Assembly (NCBI GenBank): GCA_013314775.1
Contig: JABUFB010000015.1
Location: forward strand, 1 to 64,000
DNA: 64,000 nt
DNA from: Armatimonadota bacterium
Lineage (GTDB): Bacteria > Armatimonadota > Zipacnadia > Zipacnadales > JABUFB01
Reading direction: 5' to 3'
Below the pieces are notes generated by a model that was not told where the DNA came from, did no database searches, and worked only from the letters and a program-made list of their open reading frames with translations. Shown in pieces: positions 26,044 through 34,466 of this stretch. The translations under genes and the position numbers were made by a program. The stretch's first letter is position 1. Each line of letters opens with the position of its first letter.

Positions 26044-26583
26044 CTACATCAATTGCGAAGGGATCTTGGGGACGAACTTCGCGTGCCCGTCAAGCCACAG
26101 GCAGTTTTTCTTGAAGTCCGGTGGACTAGCCGAGTCGTCGCCGCCGTGGAACTTGCTGTCGGCGTCGAAGAGGTACGGCACATCCGTCAGGTCGATGCCA
26201 AAGAAGACGGGATAGTCGACATGCTGGCCTTCGAAGATCTCCAGCCATTGGTAACTGGAGTATTCGGTCTTGTAGTAGTCGCTATCTGAGGGGCAGCGGA
26301 AGATCTGCTGGTTCTTCACGTACGGGTAGATGATATACGACAGGGGCAGGCGCCCCGATACTTCCACGCTTGGTTTGGGTGACGGGTAGGGCAGATAGCC
26401 ATCGCTATCGGTGACGTACATGGTCATCGCCAGGCCGATCTGCTTGAGGTTCGACAGGCAGCTTGTCTTGCGCGCCTGGGCCCTGGCCCGCGCGAAGACA
26501 GGGAAGAGTATGGCGGCCAGAATCGCGATGATGGCAATGACCACCAGAAGCTCAATAAGCGTGAAACCCCTGCGGGTGTGCAT
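26044..26583 (-). CDS. DUF1559-type prepilin-like protein
   Basis: A 179-residue protein with an intact class III signal: a short basic leader (MHTRR), Gly-Phe cleavage site and the helix [20 protein letters not shown], with the essential Glu5. [25 protein letters not shown] follows, then a small globular domain ending in [10 protein letters not shown]. Such pseudopilins are cut by prepilin peptidase and assembled by type II secretion/type IV pilus machinery; in these phyla they occur in many paralogues of unknown role. The ATG at 26583 is fixed by the leader peptide. It lies 35 bp downstream of the secretin-N-like gene on the same strand, probably in one operon. Confidence 0.87.
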   Translation of the reverse strand: MHTRRGFTLIELLVVIAIIAILAAILFPVFARARAQARKTSCLSNLKQIGLAMTMYVTDSDGYLPYPSPKPSVEVSGRLPLSYIIYPYVKNQQIFRCPSDSDYYKTEYSSYQWLEIFEGQHVDYPVFFGIDLTDVPYLFDADSKFHGGDDSASPPDFKKNCLWLDGHAKFVPKIPSQLM

Positions 26584-26618
26584 AACCGTGTATCTCCAGT
26601 GCGGGTCTCCGTGCCGGC

Positions 26619-27713
26619 CTACCATCCGAATGAATTGAGCGCTTGCATGATGGGGCCCAGCTGCGCGCGAGTAGGCGCGGGCATGGCCATGTATCCTGCA
26701 AGCACCAGCCCCATAAAGGGCTTCACCCGGCTCTTCAACTCCGCCTGGGTCTCGGGCGTCAGGCGCTGGGTCAGCGCGGCCAGTCTCCGGATGGCGCTCG
26801 CGCCCTGGCGCACCAGTTCGCGCTGGTCCTCGGGGTCCATGTCGTTGAACATCCGCACCCCGTCCATCATGCCCTGGGCAACCCGCCCCTGCACTTCCTG
26901 CTGCAGATTGGGGACTGTGCCCTCCGCTTCTTTCATCATTCCCAGGCCGCGCCTGAACATCTTCTCCAGGTCCTCGTCCGACATCTGCTCAAGCTGCTCG
27001 ATGCCCTTCTCGATATCCATCCTCTGCAGCTTATAGCCCGTGGTCAGTTCGAGTTTCGCGGCCTTCGCGACTTCTTTCAGCGCATCCTCCAGCGGCTTGC
27101 CCTCGACCTCGCAGGTCACCTTTTCCTTGCGCCACTGGTCCGTGCAGTCGACGGTTGTTCCCGTCACCTCGCTGATGTAGTCAAGCGCATCGCCAAGAAC
27201 CGCATCTTCCAGTGTGATCTTCACCCACTTGTCGGAGGAGACTTTGGGCAGCAGTTCGCTGTCCCAGACCTCGTCGATGCCGCACATGATGAAGGCGCGT
27301 CGGGGTTCCTGCAGAACCGGGCGGCAGATGGCATCCATCGCCATGGTGTCGGGCACATTGAGGGTTCTATAGTATGAGCGCTCCAGCAGTTTCTGGTCCC
27401 GGCAGATGATGATCAAGCCCAGCTTCTCGCTGATATCAGCAAGGACATCGCGGAAAGGAACGCCCGAGTACTGGAGCTTGATCAGCGGGGCTTTGACAGC
27501 CTCCTGCAGCGCGGTCTGGGGCTTTTCGGCGCCCGCCGGCTCGTCAACCGGCTTCTCTGCTGGAGGAGCAGGAGCCTGTATGAGTTCTACCGTCACCCCG
27601 GCGGGGGGCTCGGTGAGCGTGTCGTCGGGGGCTTGCGCGGCGCCCTCATTCTGGGCGAGGACGGTTCCGCAGAGGGTCAGGGCGAACACGCAGAAAATGC
27701 ACAATCCACGCAT
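26619..27713 (-). CDS. secreted protein with secretin N-domain-like (STN) repeats
   Basis: A 364-residue protein with a signal peptide ending near LAQ (residue 21) and a proline-rich linker. Two regions look like secretin/TonB short N-terminal domains: [23 protein letters not shown]...II and [26 protein letters not shown] followed by [25 protein letters not shown]. These folds are found in secretins of type II secretion and type IV pili, but the secretin pore domain itself is missing. The C-terminal 130 residues are helical with repeated acidic stretches ([13 protein letters not shown]). The start has GGGAGGT 11 nt upstream of ATG 27713. It sits just upstream of the prepilin gene, which suggests an envelope or pilus-associated role. 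Confidence 0.65.
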   Translation of the reverse strand: MRGLCIFCVFALTLCGTVLAQNEGAAQAPDDTLTEPPAGVTVELIQAPAPPAEKPVDEPAGAEKPQTALQEAVKAPLIKLQYSGVPFRDVLADISEKLGLIIICRDQKLLERSYYRTLNVPDTMAMDAICRPVLQEPRRAFIMCGIDEVWDSELLPKVSSDKWVKITLEDAVLGDALDYISEVTGTTVDCTDQWRKEKVTCEVEGKPLEDALKEVAKAAKLELTTGYKLQRMDIEKGIEQLEQMSDEDLEKMFRRGLGMMKEAEGTVPNLQQEVQGRVAQGMMDGVRMFNDMDPEDQRELVRQGASAIRRLAALTQRLTPETQAELKSRVKPFMGLVLAGYMAMPAPTRAQLGPIMQALNSFGW

Positions 27714-27873
27714 AATGCGGGACACCTCCCAAGTGCCTGGTGACGCGTTTATCGACGCATAACTCGCACGCCTTGTTCGCGCGCGGGCCATGCACAATCC
27801 TATGGACCTTCTGCGGCAGGAGATGTTCCGTCCCGGAATCGAGCCCCTCATTCGTCTGGGGTGGCCGCCAGTA

Positions 27874-28896
27874 TCAGGCAACTCCCACGAACGCCCTGTA
27901 GCGGTCCAGCAGGTCGTCCGGCGGGTCGAAGGGCATGTCCACCGGTCGTGCCTCCACGGTGCTCAGGTATCCCGCAAGGATCACCGCCCATTCGTTCAGG
28001 GAGGTCGCGAGATTCGTGGGGGAAGGCTTCGCCTCGTCTTCCAGCCAGTCGAACATGGCGTTGGTCAGCCCGGCCTGGCCCTGGATGTCTTCATCCGCGT
28101 AGACGTGGTCCTGTCTGTCCAGGGTGCCATCCGGCATGGAGCGCTCGAAGCCGGCCATCCACCAGTGCCGGAAGCCGTGGGTGCCGTAGACCGCGATCCG
28201 CTTGTGCATCCAGCTTGGCCCTTCGATGAATTGCGGTGCGCCTGCTCCGGCCTGCAGCATGGCCCTCACGCCATTGGCGAATGTGATCATGAACTCGGCT
28301 GTCTTCGGGCTGGGGTGGGTGCCGTTGATGTCATCGTAACCCGCGCCCGCGCCGAAAACCGTAGTGGGTTGGGCGTAACCATTGAAGGCGAAGAGCAGGT
28401 CCAGCACATGCACTCCCTGGCCGGACATGGGTAGTACAGATGATGCGTCGATGCAGCGGACCTCGCCAATAGCGCCGCTTGCGACGTCGCCCAGGAACTC
28501 GAGGATGCGCGGATGATGGCGCAATTGATGGTTCACGGCAAACCGCGTGGATGATTCCGCTTCCAGCCTGCGCAGTGCCTTGTAGTCGGCAGCGCCGATG
28601 CAGACGGGCTTCTCCACGATGACCCCCGGGACGCCGGCTTCGGACAGCTTCGTCATCAGCGGAACGCGGAGGGTCGGGTCGGTGACGCAGTGCACCACAT
28701 CGGGCTTCTCGCGCTCCAGCATCTCGTCCAGGTCGGTGTACCGGGCGGCCACACCATACGTGTCGCCGAACTGATTGAGGCGCTCGGTGTTCATGTCACA
28801 CAGGGCCACGATCTCGCCCCGATCAATGAGCGAATAGGCATTTGCATGGCCGTTGGCCCGGGGGCCGCATCCCAGCATTGCGCAGCGGAAGGACAT
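27874..28896 (-). CDS. Gfo/Idh/MocA family oxidoreductase
   Basis: A 340-residue NAD(P)-dependent oxidoreductase. The N-terminal Rossmann fold has MLGCGPRANGHANAY as its dinucleotide loop and IVALCDMNTERL as the strand that selects the cofactor ribose. The family EKP motif is present (VIVEKPVC, about residues 91-98), with the following HQLRHHP containing the catalytic-region histidines. Members oxidise or reduce sugars, inositols or their derivatives. ATG 28896 has AGGAG 8 nt upstream. It is divergent from the UroD-like gene, and both lie in a cluster of carbohydrate genes. Confidence 0.88.
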   Translation of the reverse strand: MSFRCAMLGCGPRANGHANAYSLIDRGEIVALCDMNTERLNQFGDTYGVAARYTDLDEMLEREKPDVVHCVTDPTLRVPLMTKLSEAGVPGVIVEKPVCIGAADYKALRRLEAESSTRFAVNHQLRHHPRILEFLGDVASGAIGEVRCIDASSVLPMSGQGVHVLDLLFAFNGYAQPTTVFGAGAGYDDINGTHPSPKTAEFMITFANGVRAMLQAGAGAPQFIEGPSWMHKRIAVYGTHGFRHWWMAGFERSMPDGTLDRQDHVYADEDIQGQAGLTNAMFDWLEDEAKPSPTNLATSLNEWAVILAGYLSTVEARPVDMPFDPPDDLLDRYRAFVGVA

Positions 28897-29060
28897 CGGA
28901 AGCTCTCCTGCACAGCGTTTTTTCCTGCAACGCGGACGGGTACTCGTCCGACGGGACACGGTTCGCCGCGGCCTGCCTGGGACCTTCCCCGGCGAACCCG
29001 GGAGGATTCAACGCGGCCCGGGGGCAATTGGCCCCGGAATACCGGCAGCGTGGGAGCGAC

Positions 29061-30188
29061 ATGACAACGCAACAAGTTGAGGCTCACAATCGCGAGGTGG
29101 CTGAACTGTGGGAGGCGTACTCCCGGGGTGAGAACGCCCGAGTGCCCATCACCATCGCCACCGACGAGTTCCTCTGGCTGAAGCTCACGGGCAACAGTTT
29201 CCGGGAGTTCTACACCGACCCGGCGATCCAGTTGCGGGTGCAACTCGAAGGAGACGCGTGGATGCGCGACGAGATCCTCCAGGACCGCGCGCTGGGGCCG
29301 CCCGATATCTGGAATGTGGTCCCCCGCTTCTGGATGGATGAACCGGAATGCTTCGGCTGTGATGTGGTGATCCAGGAGAACGACTTTGCCTGGAGCCTGC
29401 CGCTGGACATGCCGAAGACGGAGCTCCTGGCGCACCTGCGCAGTATCGACATCGAGGAGATGGTCACCGAAAGCCGCCTGTACCGGCTCTACCGCGACAT
29501 GCAGGACATTGCTGCAGACATGCGGTTCCGCGATCGCCCGGTGCAGATCTTCTTCCCGGGTGGCGGCACCCACGGCATCTTCACCATTGCCGGGCGGGTC
29601 CGGGGTGCGGAGGCGCTCTGTCTGGATATGATGGAAGACCCGGATTTCGCTTTCGAGTTCATTGGGCTCATCGCGGACCTGACGCTTGAGCGCATCCGGG
29701 TCTGGCACCGGCTGGCGGAGACCGGACAGGAGTTGCCCTCGGCAGCGAGCTGGGGTACCGCCGACGATGCCCTTGAGTTCATCTCCGAGGCGGGATTCCG
29801 TCAGTTCGTCCTGCCCCACTACCAGCGGATGTTCGACGCACTCACCACTGGCGGCCGGCGCTTTCATCTGTGCGGCCGCGCGACCCAGCACTTCCGCACG
29901 CTCTACGACGACCTGGGCATGACCCACCTGGACGGACCGGGGACATTCGCCGACCACGGTCAGCTGCTGGCGGAAATGCCGAAGCTGAGCATCAGCGCCC
30001 AGTGCGACCACACGCGACTGGATCGCGGCCCGGCGGAGGACATCGACGCGATGATGCGGGAAATGCTGACCAAGTCCGCAAGGGTGCCGGGACGGTTCTG
30101 CATCATGGGTTTCCTCTTCCGGGACACCCCCTTGGAAAACGCCCGGGCGTTCTACGAGTCGGGCAAGCGGCACGGGGGGATTGGGTAG
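29061..30188 (+). CDS. uroporphyrinogen decarboxylase-fold protein, putative corrinoid methyltransferase
   Basis: A 375-residue UroD-fold TIM-barrel protein. It lacks the N-terminal RQAGRY motif of true uroporphyrinogen decarboxylases. Instead it shows H269-x-C271 in FHLCGRATQHF and a later Cys347 (RFCIMG), which fits the zinc site of MtaA/MtbA-type methylcobamide methyltransferases. HLDGPGTFADH and a terminal MGFLFRDTP resemble the same group. No haem gene is nearby. The likely role is methyl transfer or demethylation of a methylated substrate in the neighbouring catabolic pathway; this is inference. ATG 29061 has GGGAG 6 nt upstream. Confidence 0.8.
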   Translation: MTTQQVEAHNREVAELWEAYSRGENARVPITIATDEFLWLKLTGNSFREFYTDPAIQLRVQLEGDAWMRDEILQDRALGPPDIWNVVPRFWMDEPECFGCDVVIQENDFAWSLPLDMPKTELLAHLRSIDIEEMVTESRLYRLYRDMQDIAADMRFRDRPVQIFFPGGGTHGIFTIAGRVRGAEALCLDMMEDPDFAFEFIGLIADLTLERIRVWHRLAETGQELPSAASWGTADDALEFISEAGFRQFVLPHYQRMFDALTTGGRRFHLCGRATQHFRTLYDDLGMTHLDGPGTFADHGQLLAEMPKLSISAQCDHTRLDRGPAEDIDAMMREMLTKSARVPGRFCIMGFLFRDTPLENARAFYESGKRHGGIG

Positions 30189-30210
30189 TGGGCGTGAGGC
30201 GCCCCGCGCG

Positions 30211-30275
30211 GAAGCATGGGGCTGGGGGCCTCGGGCCAGGCGTCCTTTCGGACGCGTCGAGCCGTCAGTCGCTAG
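30211..30275 (+). repeat. short dispersed repeat, family B, copy 1
   Basis: A 65-bp intergenic element that matches 32564-32621. Both read GAAGCA(T/C)GGG..CTG.GGGCCT.., then a small hairpin with a TTTC-type loop (GCGTCC/GGACGC here), then CGTCAGT.GCTA. The hairpin stem differs between copies in a compensatory way. A second perfect hairpin (GAACAGGC/GCCTGTTC) follows at 30278-30299. The element lies between the UroD-like and isomerase genes. Confidence 0.55.
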
Positions 30276-30337
30276 TGGAACAGGCAATCCTGCCTGTTCG
30301 CCGTCACCGTCAACCAAACGAAGCGAGGCCAACATAC

Positions 30338-31129
30338 ATGCGCTATGCGACCGCGATCTGGAACTACGCCGAAGCCCACATTCCCCTGGTGGACCTGGTC
30401 CGTGACTTCGCCGATTACGGTTATGACACCATTTCCTTCCTGCCCTGGCAGCTCATGAACTGCGAACCCTCCCAGGTGCAGAATGTCATCAAGCTCATGG
30501 ATGAGCGCGGACTTGCCGCCACGGTCCACGGCAACTTCGACACCCCGCTGGACGATGCCCGGCGGATCATCGACCTCCTGGGCGACCGCCTGCTTGCCAT
30601 GACCTTCGACGCCGCCATGCGCCCGTCATCGCTGGGCATGGTATTTGATTCCACCCGAATGGCGGGGCATGTGCAGGCCCTGCTGGATATGACGCCCAAT
30701 GCCAGCTTCCGGCTTGCGGTGGAGGACTACCCGCTGGATGCCCTCGCGCTGGGCTTCTACCGGGAGCATCTGGGCGAGCTGATACAAAGCGAGCGCTACG
30801 GGATGCTTGTTGACGTGGGCCACATGAACATGCGGCTTCGGGCAGGCGGGTATTTCGAGGGGCAGTCGGTGATGGATTACTTCCGGCGCCTGCCGCTGCC
30901 GGTGGTGGAAGTCCACTTGCATGACAACAACGGCCCGAAGGATGAGCACGGGCATTTCGGGCTGGGGAACATCGATTTCGGGCAGGTGGCCCAAGCGCTC
31001 AAGGCCATTGGATTTCGGGGGATATCAACCATCGAGATCGCACCCACGTTCCACGGCAGCAACCCGGCAGAATCACGCCCACGCTCGAGAGACAGCCTGG
31101 AGACGTGGAAGTGGTTGTGGGAGGGTTAG
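30338..31129 (+). CDS. sugar phosphate isomerase/epimerase (TIM barrel)
   Basis: A 263-residue xylose-isomerase-like barrel. The start MRYATAIWNY and the DLVRDFADYGYDTISF segment fit the first strand and helix. Metal-binding regions are visible at LAVEDYP, LLVDVGHMNM, VEVHLHDNNGPKDEH and TIEIAP. The HDN...DEH pattern is typical of the endonuclease IV/isomerase superfamily; the activity is probably a ketose or inosose epimerase or dehydratase. It is transcribed with the UroD-like gene, 149 bp apart, and may act on the same substrate. ATG 30338 has GAGG about 11 nt upstream. Confidence 0.82.
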   Translation: MRYATAIWNYAEAHIPLVDLVRDFADYGYDTISFLPWQLMNCEPSQVQNVIKLMDERGLAATVHGNFDTPLDDARRIIDLLGDRLLAMTFDAAMRPSSLGMVFDSTRMAGHVQALLDMTPNASFRLAVEDYPLDALALGFYREHLGELIQSERYGMLVDVGHMNMRLRAGGYFEGQSVMDYFRRLPLPVVEVHLHDNNGPKDEHGHFGLGNIDFGQVAQALKAIGFRGISTIEIAPTFHGSNPAESRPRSRDSLETWKWLWEG

Positions 31130-31157
31130 GGGAGGGGAGAGAGGGACGTGCGGGAAA

Positions 31158-31250
31158 GGGGTGCCACTGCTTACCGCCGGCGACCGTTCTCCGTCGCGGC
31201 GGAAGCAGCGCTTGCAACGAAGCACACCAGGGAGGCCTGGTGTGGCACCC
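31158..31250. terminator. nested inverted repeat between convergent genes
   Basis: Outer arms GGGTGCCAC (ending 31167) and GTGGCACCC (31242-31250); near the right arm there is a tight hairpin CACCAGG/CCTGGTG with a 4-nt loop (31225-31242). It sits after the isomerase gene and could stop transcription from either side. Confidence 0.5.
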
Positions 31251-31274
31251 ATGCGCTTCCGCGATCTCGGTGCC

Positions 31275-31297
31275 GCCACGGGTTTGTGACCCGTGGC
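31275..31297. terminator. perfect 9-bp hairpin before the cupin gene end
   Basis: GCCACGGGT and ACCCGTGGC pair perfectly around a 5-nt loop, 12 bp beyond the cupin stop as read on the minus strand. It probably terminates the minus-strand transcript. Confidence 0.5.
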
Positions 31298-31308
31298 CGG
31301 CCGTCCCC

Positions 31309-31644
31309 TCACACCGCCCCGTGGGTGTAGATCACTTTCACGGGCGCGTCACCCGTACGCCGCGTCGAATGGGACACTCCTGGCCCCACGTACACCGCCG
31401 TCCCCGGCTTCAAGGGCAGCACTTCATCGTTCAGCTTGATCTCGCCCTCGCCGGATATGATATAGAGCGCCTCCTGGTCGTCATGCACCTGGACCTGGGA
31501 GAAATCGGTGGCGTGGTATTCGGCCACCCCGAGATTGAACCCGTTGGTGGTGGGAATCTGGTCGGTGCCCACCAGGTTCTTGCTCCAGCGGTCGGCGAAA
31601 TCTGTCTGCTGCACTTCGCACTCGTGAATGGACTTCAAGTTCAT
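31309..31644 (-). CDS. small cupin-domain protein
   Basis: A 111-residue single-domain cupin. It shows the two cupin motifs: VQVHDDQEALYIISGEGEI (motif 1, with His and Glu as possible metal ligands) and PGTAVYVGPGVSHSTRR (motif 2, with the second His). Small cupins of this type act as sugar isomerases, as metal-dependent mutarotases, or as ligand-binding proteins; no specific role can be read. ATG 31644 is preferred over the TTG at 31671, which adds nine residues, although its GGGAG is very close. It is downstream of the MBL-fold gene with a 31-nt gap and likely co-transcribed. Confidence 0.8.
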   Translation of the reverse strand: MNLKSIHECEVQQTDFADRWSKNLVGTDQIPTTNGFNLGVAEYHATDFSQVQVHDDQEALYIISGEGEIKLNDEVLPLKPGTAVYVGPGVSHSTRRTGDAPVKVIYTHGAV

Positions 31645-31675
31645 CGCTCCCTGAATCGGTTCGTGCTGCAATGGC

Positions 31676-32515
31676 TTACGGACTGGCCAATGTACCCTGA
31701 TCCGGTCCCTGCATCAAGGTCCGTCGGGCACCGGGGGATTGTAACTCGATGATATCTCCCGCGCGTGGCACGAAGACTTCGTCAAAGATGGCCCGCGCTG
31801 CTTCGGTCGCCGTCGCGTGCGAACCCTCATTGAGGTGCACCAGCGCGAGACGCCTCGCTCCGGCCTGAAGGGCTACGTTCGCGGCATCCGGGGCTCCGGA
31901 ATGGGCAGCCTGGGGGTCACCGGCCGTGGATGACGGGCCGTGAGACGCCTCATGCACCAGCAATTCGCAGTTTCGCGCCAGTTCCACCAGCGCGGGGCTG
32001 AACGCCGTGTCCCCGCTGAAGACCACACTGGCCCCGGCGGGGTTCTCCAGCCTGAGGTGAACCCCCGGCACATTGTGTCGAGCGCTGGCCACCGTGACCT
32101 TGAGCCCCTCGAGATGAAATTCCTCCCCGTGTGCCAGGTCACCTGTCTCCACCGGGAAGCCAAGATGCGGGTAGCGGTCGATCTGCAGGAAGCGCCAGGC
32201 GTCCTCGACCACCCGCTCAACCTCTCCCGCCGGGCCGAAGACATGCACGCGCGGGCGGTTGGCCTGGGGAGAGTGGAGCCCTATGTGGAAGAGCAGAGAG
32301 ACGAGGCCCATGAAGTGATCGTGGTGGCAGTGGGTGAGGAGCACGGCCTTGATCGACCGCGGGTCCACGCACAGGTCGGTGAGTCTGCGGGCCGCACACC
32401 AGCCGGTATCTACCAGGATTGAGTCGTTGATGCGGAAACAGGCGGTCTCGCCACCCGGCTCGGGAGTGCAGGAGGATGAGCCGAGAACCTGGATGCGCAG
32501 GGAGTGTGGGGGCAT
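31676..32515 (-). CDS. MBL-fold metallo-hydrolase, ribonuclease Z-like
   Basis: A 279-residue metallo-beta-lactamase-fold enzyme. The zinc motif is THCHHDH (about residues 61-67), with further ligands at ARHNV, SGDTAFS and a C-terminal LVHLNEGSH. The N-terminus IQVLGSSSCTPEP and the VVFSGDT strand match the RNase Z/cyclic phosphodiesterase branch. It lacks an obvious exosite insertion of tRNase Z, so the substrate may be a small phosphodiester or cyclic ester. ATG 32515 is well supported by GGGAGGT 7 nt upstream. It heads a two-gene unit with the cupin. Confidence 0.85.
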   Translation of the reverse strand: MPPHSLRIQVLGSSSCTPEPGGETACFRINDSILVDTGWCAARRLTDLCVDPRSIKAVLLTHCHHDHFMGLVSLLFHIGLHSPQANRPRVHVFGPAGEVERVVEDAWRFLQIDRYPHLGFPVETGDLAHGEEFHLEGLKVTVASARHNVPGVHLRLENPAGASVVFSGDTAFSPALVELARNCELLVHEASHGPSSTAGDPQAAHSGAPDAANVALQAGARRLALVHLNEGSHATATEAARAIFDEVFVPRAGDIIELQSPGARRTLMQGPDQGTLASP

Positions 32516-32563
32516 GAGAAAGACCTCCCGGGAAGTGCCACGGAACGCAGTGGGCCCCGCGCT

Positions 32564-32621
32564 GAAGCACGGGTCTGCGGGCCTTCGGCCATCCGTCTTT
32601 CGGACGGAACGTCAGTGGCTA
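32564..32621 (+). repeat. short dispersed repeat, family B, copy 2
   Basis: Matches 30211-30275: GAAGCACGGG..CTGCGGGCCT, then a hairpin CCGTC/GACGG with a TTTCG loop, then CGTCAGTGGCTA. It lies in the gap between the MBL-fold gene and the PAP2-like gene. Confidence 0.55.
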
Positions 32622-32642
32622 CAGACCGAGCCACTTGAGCCA

Positions 32643-33308
32643 TCATCCCGACTCCAGCCAGCCCGTCACGCAGTAGTACACAATCGGGGTGAGCACTGAC
32701 ACCAATACCACCGGCACGATCCCCTGCGCCAGCGTATGTCTATTGCGGCGCATGCGCGCCCAGAAGACCACGGGAAGCGCCAGGCCGAGCCAGAGGAACT
32801 GCAGCGATCCCACCATAGTCAGGCCGAGAATGCACCCGGCAAGGGTAGCCGCGTGGATACTGGCTTTCCAGGCAAGGGTCACCACCGTGAGCACCATGCC
32901 GTTGACCATGAAGGCCGCCCCGAGCGCAATCAACTCCGTCGGCGCGCCCGCAGCGCGTAGAGCAACGAGACCACATGCAGCGCTCACAAGGGCGCCGATG
33001 AAAGGGATCGTGCGCTGTTCTCGCAAGGCCACGTGCATGTCGGTGACGCGTCCGGTTCGCCACAGGAGGAAAACTATCAGGAAGGGGATGACGGCGGTGG
33101 ACAGGCCAGTGATGCCGCCCCAGATGATAATATCCAGCCACGTCGGGTGCAGGAGCCACGCAACCGCCAGCGCCGTCAAGCCGGCGACAAGGAACGGGCT
33201 TGTCACCGCGGAGACCGCAAAGGCGAACCGGTCCAGCCGCCCGCCGGGCGCGACCGCCGGTTTTCCATTTCCTTGCATCTCGGGCGCCGCGGATTGCCGG
33301 TCGTCCAA
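32643..33308 (-). CDS. PAP2-like integral membrane protein
   Basis: A 221-residue protein with six hydrophobic helices. Three short motifs resemble the phosphatidic acid phosphatase 2 signature: REQRTIP (for KxxxxxxRP), KASIHAATLAG (for PSGH) and RRNRHTLAQ (for SRxxxxHxxxD, with the last Asp replaced by Gln). It may therefore be a lipid phosphatase relative with altered or lost activity. The start is TTG 33308, whose GGAG lies inside the end of the upstream sialidase-fold gene; the 3-nt gap indicates translational coupling. ATG 33278 is a less likely alternative. Confidence 0.6.
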   Translation of the reverse strand: MDDRQSAAPEMQGNGKPAVAPGGRLDRFAFAVSAVTSPFLVAGLTALAVAWLLHPTWLDIIIWGGITGLSTAVIPFLIVFLLWRTGRVTDMHVALREQRTIPFIGALVSAACGLVALRAAGAPTELIALGAAFMVNGMVLTVVTLAWKASIHAATLAGCILGLTMVGSLQFLWLGLALPVVFWARMRRNRHTLAQGIVPVVLVSVLTPIVYYCVTGWLESG

Positions 33309-33311
33309 GGC

Positions 33312-34325
33312 TCACTCTCCGGTCAGCCAGAACTCGGTGACAGCCACGTGCTTCATGTGGGTGCGCTGGTAGGTGTAGATCATGTGCAGGCGCCCGCCGT
33401 GGCCCTGAATGATGGCCGGGTAGGAGAATTCGCCCTCTTCGCTTTCGATAGTCTTGCGGATGGGCCACGTCTTGCCCTCGTCACGGGAGAGAGCGAGGGT
33501 AAGCGGAGTCCGGGCGGTTCGCGAGTCATTGAACAGCAGGGCGAGGTTGCCGTCATCCAAAAGGACCAGGTCCGCGGCAGAGTTGGGATTAGGCAGGCCG
33601 GTGGGTTCGCAGGGAGACCAGGTCTCGCCGCGGTCCGTGGACACACTGCGCCACAGTACGCGCTGATCGATGTTCTCTTCGGGTGCGCCACTGCGCAGGT
33701 ACGCTTCGATCGCACCGTCCCGCCGCACGAACAGCGAGGGCTGGATCACCGCGCACGGGCCTTCCATGAGCCCTGACTGCCGCCAGGTGATGCACTCATC
33801 GTCGCTGATAAGGCAGAAGCCTTTCCAGGTCTGTTCATCGTAGCAGGGCAGAAGCGTGCGGCCGTCATCCAGGCGGATGGCTTTGTTGCGAACCATCCAC
33901 CCCTGGTTCGGGGCCATCTGGACGGCCGGCTCCCACGTGCGTCCTTCGTCCTCGGACTTCATGCTGTAGAGATAGACGCTGTCCCAGCCGATTGGCTCCG
34001 CGCCGGCCTCCTTGCGGGTACCGTCGGCGTTCCACTTCGGGTTATGCTGGGTGGCATAGAAGAGCCAGACATGCCCGTAGTGATCGACGTGCAGGACCGG
34101 ATTGCCGTCGGACCACCCTGGATTATCCACAACCACAGAGACATCCTGCCAGCCATCGATCTCATTCGCCAGGCGGGCGGTGAGAATCGCCGAATCGGGA
34201 TGCCCTTCAAAGGTCCCGGCGTAGAAAGCTGCCAGATACTCGCCGCTTGGGAGTTCAACGATGGTCCCGGCGTGACACCGGGGACGGCCCTGCAAAGTGT
34301 CATAAAGAAATCGCGCTTTGTACAT
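33312..34325 (-). CDS. sialidase-fold (BNR/Asp-box) protein
   Basis: A 337-residue six-bladed propeller-type protein with four Asp-boxes: SEDEGRTW, SDDECITW, STDRGETW and SRDEGKTW. Other sialidase superfamily features are the N-terminal RCHAGTIVELPSGEYLAAFYAG and GNPVLHVDHYGHVWLFY. There is no signal peptide, so it would act in the cytoplasm unless exported otherwise. True sialidases need an Arg triad; Arg residues are present but cannot be assigned. Similar proteins in these phyla occur in glycan-use clusters. ATG 34325 has GAGGA upstream. It is divergent from bioY. Confidence 0.78.
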   Translation of the reverse strand: MYKARFLYDTLQGRPRCHAGTIVELPSGEYLAAFYAGTFEGHPDSAILTARLANEIDGWQDVSVVVDNPGWSDGNPVLHVDHYGHVWLFYATQHNPKWNADGTRKEAGAEPIGWDSVYLYSMKSEDEGRTWEPAVQMAPNQGWMVRNKAIRLDDGRTLLPCYDEQTWKGFCLISDDECITWRQSGLMEGPCAVIQPSLFVRRDGAIEAYLRSGAPEENIDQRVLWRSVSTDRGETWSPCEPTGLPNPNSAADLVLLDDGNLALLFNDSRTARTPLTLALSRDEGKTWPIRKTIESEEGEFSYPAIIQGHGGRLHMIYTYQRTHMKHVAVTEFWLTGE

Positions 34326-34342
34326 CGCCGATTCGTCCTCGC

Positions 34343-34371
34343 TTGTCGCGTGCCACGTAGCATGCTACAAT
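34343..34371 (+). promoter_or_regulatory. bioY promoter with overlapping palindrome
   Basis: -35 TTGTCG (34343-34348), 17 bp, -10 TACAAT (34366-34371). A perfect 12-bp palindrome, GTAGCATGCTAC (34357-34368), overlaps the spacer and -10, where a repressor would block polymerase. It does not look like the long BirA operator. Confidence 0.6.
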
Positions 34372-34466
34372 TCGGCTCCGCGCCGATTGCCGCGCGGGAG
34401 CCCGGAATGGATGCTTGCGGTGACATTATACCCCACAGCGGCGGGCTTGCGAAAGGACGATCCACC

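Noticed and set aside
25916-26215. Small plus-strand frame in an A-rich stretch after a TATACT element
   Set aside because: Most of it is antisense to the prepilin-like gene, and the translation is not protein-like. The A-rich stretch 25915-25960 may only be a promoter or spacer region of the histidine kinase.
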